From: Leptospira kemamanensis
Lineage (GTDB): Bacteria; Spirochaetota; Leptospiria; Leptospirales; Leptospiraceae
Reading direction: 5' to 3'
Length of the DNA: 62,065 bases
Assembly: GCF_004769665.1 (NCBI RefSeq)
Contig: NZ_RQGG01000003.1
Span: 1 to 62,065 of the forward strand
Numbering within the stretch: position 1 is the stretch's first letter; each line of letters begins with the position of its first letter. Below are positions 8,958 to 16,746 of the stretch, in pieces. Under the pieces are notes generated by a model. The model was not told the DNA's origin. It ran no database searches and saw only the letters and a program-made list of their open reading frames with translations. The position numbers and the translations under genes were made by a program.

Positions 8958-9099
8958 CGATTATTCGCTAGGATAAAGTCAAGGTTCTCACTTGGCGTCC
9001 AAACGAACTCCTTTTGAAAACCCCAGAAAGTGCGATGACCCAAAGTCCTTGTGATCTGTTGTCGGGCTTTCGAATTTTTGAAGAAGGAGAAAAAAGTAT

Positions 9100-10044
9100 A
9101 TGGTCGAGGCATGCCCGGACAATAAAACCAAACAAAGGTTAAAGAATAGAAACCTAAAGAGAATCTGTGAAGCGAAATGGAAGAAACTTCAACTAGAATA
9201 CGGAAAAGAATCGATGAACATAAAAGACGTGAAACGAGTCACGAATCGAACAACATGGAATTGCCTAATAAAATACAACAAGAAGAACCATGAGGTATAT
9301 AGCAAACGTGGATACACTGGATATGTTTTCACATTAACGAGAGGTGATAAAGAAGCTGATATGAAGGAGTTAAAAGAGGCTCTTCGAAAAACACTAAAAC
9401 AGATGAACTACTCTATATATAAGAATCATATCAAAGGATTAGAACTACCAATCACGACCTTTGAAGGCAATGCAATTGATGGACAATACAACCCTCACCT
9501 GCATGGTTATGTATTCATTCCGAAAGGACACATCAGACGTTTTAAAAGAAAATTAAAGGAAAATTTAGCTAATACATTGTTCAATCCACCAAAGCTAAGG
9601 GGTCCCAAAAGAAAGGCGAATAAACTATGGTTCTCTAAGTTAAAAGAGGATGGAGTAAAATACTTTGAATATTGCGGACGAGAAGAATCACCAGAGCATG
9701 GCAAAGAACTGGATAAACTGGATTGGGATTTATCCTCCTTTGGATTTGTATCAGAACCAAATCACGATTTGAGTAAACGTATCATCAAAAGGATTTATCG
9801 AAGATTCCCTGAAACAGAGACCAATTCTGAGTTATTCCACCGAGTCATATGTATGTTGCACTGGATCCACAAAAGAGGGTATTTGCAAGAATACTTAAGA
9901 TCCTTTATTCCTCCCTTGGAAACAATGCCTTATCCAAGGAATCTCAACTCAAAAAACAAAAGATCCCATTATTACCAACCTAATGAACCAAACTTAAATA
10001 AGATTCCGATCTCAAACATGAATTCGCATGATAAAGTCGCTTAA
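9100..10044 (+). CDS. HUH-type (rolling-circle) replication initiator or relaxase-like Rep
   Basis: A 314-residue protein with the three motifs of rolling-circle Rep endonucleases in order. Motif I is YVFTLTRGD (75-83). Motif II is NPHLHGYVF with metal-binding H133 and H135. Motif III is VKYFEYCGR (186-194), with Y188 or Y191 as candidate nicking tyrosine. Such enzymes nick one strand at an origin hairpin and stay covalently attached through the tyrosine. A strong AAGGAG precedes the ATG at 9100. The end of the gene (from about 9958) and 120 bp downstream are duplicated at 13417-13615. It could serve a plasmid or phage replicon, or an IS91-like rolling-circle transposon; the repeats favour the mobile interpretation. 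Confidence 0.72.
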   Translation: MVEACPDNKTKQRLKNRNLKRICEAKWKKLQLEYGKESMNIKDVKRVTNRTTWNCLIKYNKKNHEVYSKRGYTGYVFTLTRGDKEADMKELKEALRKTLKQMNYSIYKNHIKGLELPITTFEGNAIDGQYNPHLHGYVFIPKGHIRRFKRKLKENLANTLFNPPKLRGPKRKANKLWFSKLKEDGVKYFEYCGREESPEHGKELDKLDWDLSSFGFVSEPNHDLSKRIIKRIYRRFPETETNSELFHRVICMLHWIHKRGYLQEYLRSFIPPLETMPYPRNLNSKNKRSHYYQPNEPNLNKIPISNMNSHDKVA

Positions 10045-10165
10045 AACCAATGCAGCACCCAGGGAAATTCAATCCCTATGAAGTGATCTACTGTGCTGTA
10101 TTTGGAATCAAAATTCGACAATTTCGACAAATTCGACAGGAAACGAGGGTGTATTGTCGAATTTT
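9958..10165 (+). repeat. Rep-terminus repeat, copy 1
   Basis: 208 bp comprising the last 27 sense codons of rep plus 121 bp downstream. It is repeated with moderate divergence at 13417-13615. It contains WTGCAGCA at 10050 and ends in a long dyad, AAAATTCGACAA (10110-10121) with its exact complement (10154-10165), which encloses further CGACAAATT-type direct repeats. Homology between the copies stops at the outer edge of the dyad, as expected of an element terminus. Confidence 0.8.
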
Positions 10166-10504
10166 GTACTTATAAAGGATTCGTATTTCATTGCTAGATG
10201 GTGTAAACGCTGTACTGTTAATTAAAGACAACTCAAGGTGAATTGGATAAGCAATCTAGCTTTTAAAATTTATGGCCGAAATCAAAATGGAACAGATTCT
10301 ATTTTATACCTTATATGAAGAAAGAATGACAATATGCAATTTAATGTTGAGTTAAAAAATTATGATTAAAAAGCTGTTCCACTTAATGAAATGACTTTAG
10401 TTAAGAATGATTGGAAGTCTATTTTGGGGTAAGCATGGTTGTCTATCCCCAACTTTAATAGTTGAAAAATCAATATATTCTAAAAATTTACCTAACCCAC
10501 CACT
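10045..10504. other. Intergenic stretch after rep
   Basis: The first 120 bp is the non-coding part of the Rep-terminus repeat. The remaining 340 bp (10166-10504) is AT-rich and I see no gene, promoter or convincing terminator in it. It lies between the rep element and the convergent DUF4143 ATPase gene. Confidence 0.6.
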
Positions 10505-11644
10505 TCATACCAAACCAAGTTCTTTACAGAATTTTGTAAAAGGAATGACTCTTCCGTTTGCATTTGAACCAAAATCGTTCTTTCCTAAGTGGACTTGGTA
10601 AAACTCAGGTATCTTTGTTCTAGCTTTAAAATACTCAATGTGGCGACTCAAAGCCTTGTCGCCTGTTTTGCATTCAACAGCAAAGATGGGAACTTTATTT
10701 TTAAGAACGACAAAATCAATTTCTCTTCCATCCGTATCACGTAAATATCTCACTTCCATTGGAAAGCCTTGCGTGTCTGTAATGAAATGACAATACTTTA
10801 GCAAATGACTTGCGACAAGATTCTCAAATCGAAATCCTCTTTCTTCTACTTGCGACCAATCCCACATATATAGTTTTTTTAGTTTTTTGACGGCCCTGAT
10901 CTTGGGAGTTCCATAGGGAAGAATCGTGAAACAATAGTATAAGGAAGAGAGAGCTTCCACCCATCTTTCTACCGTTGGTTGCGAAACAGACAAATCTTCT
11001 CCTACACTTTTCAAAGAAAGTGGCGATCCAACTCTTGATGGCAAAATTTCCGCAAGTAACAATAGAGAAGAGATATCCTTTATCGTTTCTAAATCGCGAA
11101 TGTCTTCCGAAGCAACTTTCACCAATCGGTCATTCTGCCAGATTCGATGTTCGTTTTCATTCTGCGCAAATAATGGCTCAGGAAATCCGCCAAACTTTAA
11201 AAGAAGCTCCAAGTCTGATTGATTTGGATGTTTACTCATCTCCGAAACGGAAAAAGGATGCAATCGAAAATAGCGATACCTTCCAAGAAGAGAATCACCA
11301 CCTTTCCGAAATGTATCCAATCGTGCCGAACCTGTAACAATAAACCGATTGTCCTCAAAATGTTTATCATATAAACCTTTGATGAGATTTCGCCATTTAC
11401 TATATTTGTGGATTTCATCCAAAACGATCGTTTTACTTAGACTCAGCGGAAGTTGGTCTTTTAAAATCAGAGCTTTGTCACTGTTTCTGTCCCAATTCAA
11501 ATAACCTGGATTTTTAACGGATGGTGGTTTCAGGTATTGCAAGGCAAGAGTCGTTTTACCAACTTGCCTGGGACCGCCAATAAACAACATTTTTCGGTTT
11601 AAAACGTCCTCTAAATACGGGTGCAGATACCTGAGTTTTTTCAT
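10505..11644 (-). CDS. AAA-family ATPase with DUF4143 nuclease-like domain
   Basis: 379 residues in the AAA plus DUF4143 arrangement. Walker A is GGPRQVGKTT (23-32) and Walker B is TIVLDEIHKY near 75. A winged-helix segment follows (SLKSVGEDLSVSQPTVERWV), and then a PD-(D/E)xK-like core (REIDFVVLKN, then FAVECKTGD). Members are common in bacterial accessory genomes; their function is poorly defined, with some suggested as toxins or defence factors. It lies in the cargo between the two Rep-terminus repeats, downstream of hipBA on the same strand with a 64-bp gap. A large palindrome sits directly before its ATG, so it probably has its own regulated promoter. Confidence 0.85.
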   Translation of the reverse strand: MKKLRYLHPYLEDVLNRKMLFIGGPRQVGKTTLALQYLKPPSVKNPGYLNWDRNSDKALILKDQLPLSLSKTIVLDEIHKYSKWRNLIKGLYDKHFEDNRFIVTGSARLDTFRKGGDSLLGRYRYFRLHPFSVSEMSKHPNQSDLELLLKFGGFPEPLFAQNENEHRIWQNDRLVKVASEDIRDLETIKDISSLLLLAEILPSRVGSPLSLKSVGEDLSVSQPTVERWVEALSSLYYCFTILPYGTPKIRAVKKLKKLYMWDWSQVEERGFRFENLVASHLLKYCHFITDTQGFPMEVRYLRDTDGREIDFVVLKNKVPIFAVECKTGDKALSRHIEYFKARTKIPEFYQVHLGKNDFGSNANGRVIPFTKFCKELGLV

Positions 11645-11648
11645 GCTG

Positions 11649-11678
11649 ACTTTAAACTACTCATGAGTGTTTTAAAGT
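11649..11678. promoter_or_regulatory. 30-bp near-palindrome abutting the DUF4143 ATPase start
   Basis: The dyad runs from ACTTTAAAC to TTTTAAAGT around the centre CTCATGAG. It starts four bases upstream of the ATPase ATG (11644). A further half-site, TTAAACTACTCAT, lies at 11684-11696. It looks like an operator over the promoter or leader of the ATPase gene. The binding protein is unknown; the ATPase carries a winged-helix segment and could be autoregulatory. Confidence 0.55.
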
Positions 11679-11708
11679 CAATATTAAACTACTCATTTTT
11701 ACTGTTTC

Positions 11709-12968
11709 CTACCCCTTTACACCTTCCATCGAATAGGGATTCAAAAACTGTCGTTTCCAAAAAAGATTCCTGTCAACCTGACTTAACTCAGCTTCGTCGC
11801 AAACAGACTTCCACTTTTTCTCAATGGTTTGGATTTGGTGTTTCACAATCTCCATGGCCTTGGGTTTCGAAAGTAGAAATTGACCGCGAGCATTGAGACA
11901 AACCTCAATGCGACTCCTTCTGTCATCACCTGAGATGAGCATAGCTTGGGATGCTTCGTTCCCAGATCGTGCTTGTGGGCAAATATCGTAGGCCGGTGTA
12001 AGCGTTAGAGAATTTCCATCCCAAAAGGCAGCATGATTTCTTGCGTGGTCGTCGGTGTTGCCACAGAGGATGTTGAAGACTAGTCTTTGGAAGAGCTCTT
12101 CCAAGGTTTCTTTTGGACTTTGAAAACGATGGCGAATGATTTCACAAAGAGTTTCATAACTTGTGTATCGTGCCATCATCTCATCGAGACCAAAGAGTGT
12201 TAAGGCAGACACAACACGTTTTCTTCCCCAACCTTGTTTCAATCGGACTCGATCAAATCGTTTGATAAGGAGCACATCTTTGTTTGCCGCTCGAACGAGT
12301 TTGACGGGAGCGACATCGATTCCCACAAGTTTTGCAAGACGCATGGCAATGTATTCGGCCTTCACGACATGGTAATAATCATCTGTCGAAGAAAACTTTG
12401 CTACATACTTGGACTCTTTTTCTTCCACAAGTGCCTTTGGTCTCGCACCACCAATAGAAGTTCCATGCAAAAGAGCCATATCCAATTCACGGCTAAGAGG
12501 AATGCCCTTCTCTACTTTTTCTGAAGACCTCAGTAAGTCTTCTAAGGATACATTTGCATTCTGTCTTGGTTTGTACTCAGTTGGTGATTCTTGAAAATCG
12601 AGAGCACCAATTCGATCGGAGCCTGATTCCAAGAGGTATAACAATTCACTGAGATCATTGGTATCTTTCTCTTTTGCACTCGATCCAGAAATTTTATTGA
12701 GTATGACACGCCTTCCCCAAGCATCTGGTGATGCATCTCGAATGGCATTTGGCATCTTGAGTTGGGGAAGGAGAGGCAATCGTCCTTCTATGAGTGGTAA
12801 CTCTGGTTCATAGATGGAAAAGGTTTTGGAGTTCTCTTTCGACTTCTCTAGATAACTTCGTCCATAGTTAAAATAATAAAACCCATTCTCTTCTTCGATC
12901 CTTCCACAGACGATTGGATCCACTTGGCCTTCTAACCAAATCCAAACATAGGCTTCTTTAGAAGTCAT
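11709..12968 (-). CDS. hipA: HipA-like serine/threonine kinase toxin
   Basis: A 419-residue full-length HipA-family kinase. The N-terminal domain (YFNYGRSYLE, PLIEGRLPLLPQ) is followed by the kinase part, with VAKFSSTDD near 195, the catalytic NTDDHARNHA near 305-315, and LTPAYDICP just after. HipA kinases phosphorylate translation factors such as glutamyl-tRNA synthetase and arrest growth until neutralised by HipB. The start overlaps the end of the antitoxin gene by 11 bp, the normal hipBA arrangement. It lies in the cargo bracketed by the Rep-terminus repeats and may help stabilise the replicon. Confidence 0.88.
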   Translation of the reverse strand: MTSKEAYVWIWLEGQVDPIVCGRIEEENGFYYFNYGRSYLEKSKENSKTFSIYEPELPLIEGRLPLLPQLKMPNAIRDASPDAWGRRVILNKISGSSAKEKDTNDLSELLYLLESGSDRIGALDFQESPTEYKPRQNANVSLEDLLRSSEKVEKGIPLSRELDMALLHGTSIGGARPKALVEEKESKYVAKFSSTDDYYHVVKAEYIAMRLAKLVGIDVAPVKLVRAANKDVLLIKRFDRVRLKQGWGRKRVVSALTLFGLDEMMARYTSYETLCEIIRHRFQSPKETLEELFQRLVFNILCGNTDDHARNHAAFWDGNSLTLTPAYDICPQARSGNEASQAMLISGDDRRSRIEVCLNARGQFLLSKPKAMEIVKHQIQTIEKKWKSVCDEAELSQVDRNLFWKRQFLNPYSMEGVKG

Positions 12969-13290
12969 CTTTCACCTTCTTTGTTTTGTTACGGATTCGT
13001 TTTGGTAACAAAGTCAACTTGTCTGTTGTGTTCCGAATGGAATTGGAAAGGGATGGATTCTCTTCTAGAAAAATAGGAATGCCAAGGATCACGGCTGCTT
13101 CGAAAACCAAACCAATGGCCACTGTCATATCCCCTGCTTCTATCTTTTGCAAAGTGGTTCGCGAAATTCCAATTCGATTTGCAAGTACTTGTTCCGACCA
13201 TGCTTTTTCCTTTCTGGCAACTTGGATTTCTTTTCCAAGCAAGACAGATGCTTCCTTTGCCATCTTAGAATAGGTTCTCGTAATTTTCAT
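12958..13290 (-). CDS. hipB: HipB-like HTH antitoxin
   Basis: 110 residues with a Xre/Cro helix-turn-helix at about 27-60 (LANRIGISRTTLQKIEAGDM) and a basic C-terminal tail (NKTKKVKDDF). It should bind HipA and repress the operon. Two matching 18-bp dyads sit 23 and 54 bp upstream of its start, as expected for cooperative autoregulation. The gene overlaps hipA by 11 bp, which supports tight coupling. Confidence 0.85.
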   Translation of the reverse strand: MKITRTYSKMAKEASVLLGKEIQVARKEKAWSEQVLANRIGISRTTLQKIEAGDMTVAIGLVFEAAVILGIPIFLEENPSLSNSIRNTTDKLTLLPKRIRNKTKKVKDDF

Positions 13291-13312
13291 AAACCCTATA
13301 ATACCAATCTAT

Positions 13313-13330
13313 TGACCATTTTATCAGTCA
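13313..13330. promoter_or_regulatory. hipBA operator site 1
   Basis: TGACCATTTTATCAGTCA has TGAC/GTCA arms around an AT core and lies 23 bp upstream of the hipB start. It matches the second site in the pattern GACYATTTTAYYRGTCA. The 31-bp centre-to-centre distance is three helical turns, so both sites lie on one DNA face. Confidence 0.65.
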
Positions 13331-13343
13331 TTAAATAGTATTA

Positions 13344-13361
13344 CGACTATTTTACTGGTCA
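13344..13361. promoter_or_regulatory. hipBA operator site 2
   Basis: CGACTATTTTACTGGTCA is the second copy of the dyad before hipB, in the same orientation as site 1. The paired spacing resembles known multi-operator hipBA control regions. The call is based on sequence pattern only. Confidence 0.6.
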
Positions 13362-13416
13362 TTTTTTGGATTTTCTGGAGGCTTTGGAAATTTGAAACCG
13401 TGGACAGTATGCAAAG

Positions 13417-13503
13417 AAAAGATCCCATCATTACCAACCTAATGAACCAAACTTAAATAAGATTCCGATTGCAAACAAGAATTCTCATGATAAAGTCGCT
13501 TAG
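13417..13503 (+). pseudogene. Relic of a second rep gene 3' end
   Basis: The last 28 codons plus stop of a rep gene, related to the intact rep at 9100. It reads KRSHHYQPNEPNLNKIP, then IANKNSHDKVA and a stop. Most differences from the intact gene are silent or conservative, so this copy seems to derive from a once-functional relative rather than a very recent duplication. Nothing of rep is recognisable before 13417. Confidence 0.75.
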
Positions 13504-13615
13504 AATCAATGCAGCACCCCAATCATTTCAATCTCTATGAAGTGATCCTCTATGCTGTATTTGGAATAAAATTTCGACAAATTCGACAGGAAACGAGGGT
13601 GTAGTGTCGAATTTT
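13417..13615 (+). repeat. Rep-terminus repeat, copy 2
   Basis: 199 bp homologous to 9958-10165. It keeps the rep 3' end in frame, the WTGCAGCA octamer (13509-13516), and the terminal dyad AAATTCGACA (13579-13588) / TGTCGAATTT (13605-13614). It lacks nine bases of the CGACAATTT repeat present in copy 1. The two copies frame 3.25 kb of cargo (DUF4143 ATPase and hipBA). Confidence 0.8.
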
Positions 13616-13674
13616 AGAGTCAGATTTCCCTTCCTAATCGATATTAGGTGCTGAAAATGCTGTACGCATCAATA

Positions 13675-14196
13675 TCATTTTCGATTCATTTGCTTTAATT
13701 TTTTTTGATCGATTTGATTGTGTTTCGGATTCTGTTTTATCTTCTTGGAAAACTTTGTAACAGGCCCTAACTCTTTGTCGGATTCAAACTTCTTGATGAA
13801 TTGAGTTTGTTTGTTCGTATCAATTTTGGAAAACTTTGAATAAGTTTGAATGGCAAGTTTTCGAAGATGAGTGTTTTCGTTAGTATCCTCAATCGTTGTT
13901 TCAAGAGCACTTTGGCTTGTTTGGTTCTGGTACAATTCCAATAATCGAATCGCTCTTGCTCTGATGAAAACATAATTATCTTTGGACTGGGCAATTTGAA
14001 TCAAATATGGCAAGGGAACGTCTGTCACTTTACTGATTCTTTCTTGGTAGACTTCACTTTCTTCTTGGTGGTGTGAATTAGAAAGTATCTCTTTGATCCT
14101 TTGGTATTTTTGGATATCTAAATCATTTGCTTCGATTGGGTTAATCGAGAAAACACAAAGAGTTGCAATGATGAATTGTAATAAGTATTGTTTCAT
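13675..14196 (-). CDS. Secreted HEAT-repeat-like protein
   Basis: 173 residues with a signal peptide (MKQYLLQFIIATLCVFSINP, then IEA). It has a helical segment reminiscent of HEAT or PBS-lyase repeats (VFIRARAIRLLELYQNQ; LRKLAIQTYSKFSK) and a very basic, Asn/Gln-rich C-terminus. Its ATG directly follows the stop codon of the metalloprotease gene, so the two are coupled and probably act together at the cell envelope. No enzymatic motif is visible and the function is unknown. Confidence 0.65.
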   Translation of the reverse strand: MKQYLLQFIIATLCVFSINPIEANDLDIQKYQRIKEILSNSHHQEESEVYQERISKVTDVPLPYLIQIAQSKDNYVFIRARAIRLLELYQNQTSQSALETTIEDTNENTHLRKLAIQTYSKFSKIDTNKQTQFIKKFESDKELGPVTKFSKKIKQNPKHNQIDQKKLKQMNRK

Positions 14197-15606
14197 TTAA
14201 TATACCAAAGGATTCAATCTAAGAATCCATCCTTGTTCCGCCGTGATATCGCCTTGAGTGAAACCAACTGTTCCAGACCAAAACATCATATTTTTCCCAC
14301 CTGAATTTGTTCCACTTCCTCCCAAACATTCACTTAAATCGACAATACTATCTAAATTGATATCATTGGAAAAATGACAGGTGGGTGTGTCCCTGAGTGG
14401 ATCTTTATCTGCGATAAATCCATAATCTCCATTCGCTTCTGTGACATGCCAAAGCCCTAAAAAGTGCCCTGCTTCATGAGATAAGGTTTCACCGAGTAAT
14501 AATTGTTCATCATATGTTAAAACATCTCCAGAATTAGAGTATAACCTATGGGAATCAACGAAGACGGCAACCCCTGATTGTCTAGTTCCAAGAAGAGTAG
14601 CAGGTCCTGGAATTCCACCTGACACACCGAGTACGCCACCGTATTGGAGTTCCTCTTTTACGATGAATACATTTAATGCGTTCGGTTTGCCGATGAAACT
14701 TGTTGTTTTAAACAATCCACCTAAACTACCTGGGTATCCAGTGTCTGTTCCAAGATCGAAAATCATATCATAGTCATATAAATCTGCGGAAGTAACTGAT
14801 ACATTGATTTTGATTCTAACTGATGATTGTGAAAAATTTTCTCTCCATTTATTTAATGCTACCTCGATAGCTTGTTCCGATTGAATGGGATAAGATGAGC
14901 CATTACTTCCATTCACAAATATTAGATTTACATCGAGAGTCTTTTCTTTTGCCCAAGCTTGGTTTAGTCCACTCATAGAACTAAGGGCATCCGAGGTTTG
15001 GAAATTAACTTCATCATTGTCCATTTCACGACAGGAATTGATAAAAGTTGCTTTCACATCGAAAGGAAATTCAAAATTGAAATCAACACCCAATGGTTGA
15101 GAAAATTCTCGAGTATTTGAGATGGAAACAGCGGGATCAGTTGCATACGTAGTATCTTTTGCATAAGGAAGCATCGAAGTATGAGTGTTATAACCAATAT
15201 AAGATGCTAAGTCCCGATTCAAAAAACCCGAGTAATAATTATTCCGATCAAGGTACCAGAAAGGAAACAATCCTCCAAATGCATAATCGGTATTCTCAAG
15301 TACCACTTGTACCATTGGGCGATTGCGATTTAAGGTAACTGGATGAATTTCGGTAAATTGGTATACATTCCCATTGGGAGACCAGGCACCAATGTAATTG
15401 GGTTGTATCGATTCTATTGCCGTACACGGCCCGGAATCAGAATTGAGTAATGAGCTTACGAGAAGGAGAGACAAAACACTATCTGGGACACCCGCGTCTG
15501 CTTTACTTTTGACACAATCCGTGAGAAGGAGTAGGATAGGAAAGAGAATTAGGATTTGGTACTTTCGCATACTTGATTCAACAATTCGAAATGATTTCAT
15601 TTTCAA
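14197..15606 (-). CDS. Lipoprotein zinc metalloprotease (metzincin, M43-like)
   Basis: 469 residues. The zinc site is the extended metzincin motif HEAGHFLGLWH: H377, E378, H381, G384 and H387. Downstream lies a CxxD-rich segment (TPTCHFSNDINLD, SECLGGSG) like pappalysin-type (M43) proteases. The N-terminus has a hydrophobic signal ending LLLTDC, a plausible lipobox, so the enzyme should be exported and lipid-anchored. The ATG encoding MRKYQILILF (codon 13) is a better start than the annotated one because it sits at the beginning of the signal. The HEAT-like gene follows without a gap. The substrate is unknown; such proteases often act on host or environmental proteins. Confidence 0.8.
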   Translation of the reverse strand: MKMKSFRIVESSMRKYQILILFPILLLLTDCVKSKADAGVPDSVLSLLLVSSLLNSDSGPCTAIESIQPNYIGAWSPNGNVYQFTEIHPVTLNRNRPMVQVVLENTDYAFGGLFPFWYLDRNNYYSGFLNRDLASYIGYNTHTSMLPYAKDTTYATDPAVSISNTREFSQPLGVDFNFEFPFDVKATFINSCREMDNDEVNFQTSDALSSMSGLNQAWAKEKTLDVNLIFVNGSNGSSYPIQSEQAIEVALNKWRENFSQSSVRIKINVSVTSADLYDYDMIFDLGTDTGYPGSLGGLFKTTSFIGKPNALNVFIVKEELQYGGVLGVSGGIPGPATLLGTRQSGVAVFVDSHRLYSNSGDVLTYDEQLLLGETLSHEAGHFLGLWHVTEANGDYGFIADKDPLRDTPTCHFSNDINLDSIVDLSECLGGSGTNSGGKNMMFWSGTVGFTQGDITAEQGWILRLNPLVY

Positions 15607-15695
15607 AACTGAGGATTTTTCTTTGATATACTATTCTTTTTATCTGGAAACAATTTTTTTGCCATATATCGGCTGTTTCACGAATTAGGTCAAAA

Positions 15696-15923
15696 ATGAA
15701 AATAGTCATCAAAGTGAAAGCAAACCAAAAGACACAAGGGCTGGAATTTACATCCGAGAAGGAGTGCATAGCAAAGTTAAAATCATTGCCAATCAAAGGC
15801 AAAGCCAATCAGGAATTAGTTGGTCTTTTATCCAAACATTATGGAGTTCCCAAAAAGGATATCCAGATCATTTCCGGCAATGTTTCCAACATAAAAATCG
15901 TCGAAATCTCCCATTTGGATTGA
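15696..15923 (+). CDS. DUF167 (YggU-like) family protein
   Basis: 75 residues matching the compact DUF167 fold: KIVIKVKANQKTQG at the start, KGKANQELVGLLSKHYGV in the helical centre and KKDIQIISGNVSNIK at the end. The family is widespread and its biochemical role is unknown. It is divergent from the metalloprotease gene (90 bp between starts) and is followed 109 bp later by the ABC exporter operon. Confidence 0.85.
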   Translation: MKIVIKVKANQKTQGLEFTSEKECIAKLKSLPIKGKANQELVGLLSKHYGVPKKDIQIISGNVSNIKIVEISHLD

Positions 15924-16032
15924 TAAGTATCAATCACCTTCTCCCATCACCATTCGTTTTTTCTGTTCACAGGATTGTTGCAAAATTGTAATCTGTACCA
16001 ATTGATTCTCTAAGAACATCCGGAAACATAAG

Positions 16033-16746
16033 ATGAAACACCCTTCCCCACTTCTCCAAACCAAGAACCTCGGAAAAACATACCAAGTTGGTGAAGTACC
16101 TCTCGTTGCCCTTCATTCCGTCAATGTCGATTTTTTTGAAGGGGAACTGGTGGTTATGTTAGGAGCTTCCGGGTCTGGCAAATCTACCCTTCTTAATATC
16201 TTAGGAGGTTTGGATACGGCAACCACTGGGGAAGTGCTTTTCCATGGAAACACGTTAGCACTCGAATCAGATGAAGGCCTTACTCTCTACCGAAGGAACC
16301 ATGTTGGTTTTGTCTTTCAGTTCTATAATTTAATTCCCAGTTTGACAGCAGAAGAGAACGTAAGACTCGTCACTGATCTCTCAAAGAATTCCATGTCACC
16401 ACTCGAAGCTCTCACACTCGTGAAATTAAGTGAGAGAAAAGATCACTTCCCAGCACAACTTTCCGGTGGAGAACAACAACGTGTTGCCATTGCACGTGCC
16501 ATTGCCAAAAGACCAGAACTTTTGTTATGCGATGAACCAACCGGAGCATTGGATTTTAAAACTGGAAGGATTGTATTAGAAGCAATCACTGGGATCAACC
16601 AAGAATTAGGAACCACAACCGTTGTGATCACTCATAATGAATCGATCGCTCAAATTGCAGACCGCATCATCCTCGTCAAAGACGGAACGATTGTTTCTGA
16701 CGCAAAGAACAAACACAAAAAATCAGTCTCAGAGGTGAGTTGGTGA
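16033..16746 (+). CDS. MacB/LolD-type ABC transporter ATP-binding protein
   Basis: 237 residues with all ABC ATPase motifs: Walker [10 protein letters not shown] (46-54), signature [10 protein letters not shown] (143-152) and Walker [13 protein letters not shown] (163-174). The sequence is closest in style to the LolD/MacB/FtsE group, which energises mechanotransmission rather than substrate translocation. The stop overlaps the start of the FtsX-like permease (GTGA at 16743-16746), and an HlyD-like adaptor follows, giving a complete tripartite pump minus its outer-membrane channel. Confidence 0.92.
   Translation: MKHPSPLLQTKNLGKTYQVGEVPLVALHSVNVDFFEGELVVMLGASGSGKSTLLNILGGLDTATTGEVLFHGNTLALESDEGLTLYRRNHVGFVFQFYNLIPSLTAEENVRLVTDLSKNSMSPLEALTLVKLSERKDHFPAQLSGGEQQRVAIARAIAKRPELLLCDEPTGALDFKTGRIVLEAITGINQELGTTTVVITHNESIAQIADRIILVKDGTIVSDAKNKHKKSVSEVSW

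Larger units (their letters stand above)
8617..9099 (+). other. Structured 483-bp spacer upstream of the HUH rep gene
   Basis: No gene is apparent. It contains three copies of the octamer WTGCAGCA (8670-8677, 8679-8686, 8791-8798), two hairpins (8710-8743 and 8938-8957) and an AT-rich tract (8820-8935). The rep ribosome binding site AAGGAG is near 9083. The octamer recurs once in each downstream repeat (10050 and 13509), which ties this spacer to the rep element. It is a candidate origin or left terminus. Confidence 0.5.
13291..13674. other. Spacer between hipB and the HEAT-like lipoprotein-operon gene
   Basis: This 384-bp stretch holds the two hipBA operator dyads (13313-13361) and the second Rep-terminus repeat (13417-13615). 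The last 60 bp shows nothing recognisable. No intact gene is present. Confidence 0.7.

Noticed and set aside
9100..10044. Tyrosine-recombinase or IS200-type transposase instead of Rep
   Set aside because: The protein is longer than IS200 TnpA and has Rep motif order I-II-III; no recombinase RHRY residues are seen.
10424..10452. TTGGGG...CCCCAA dyad as terminator
   Set aside because: The loop is 17 bases and no T-run follows on either strand.
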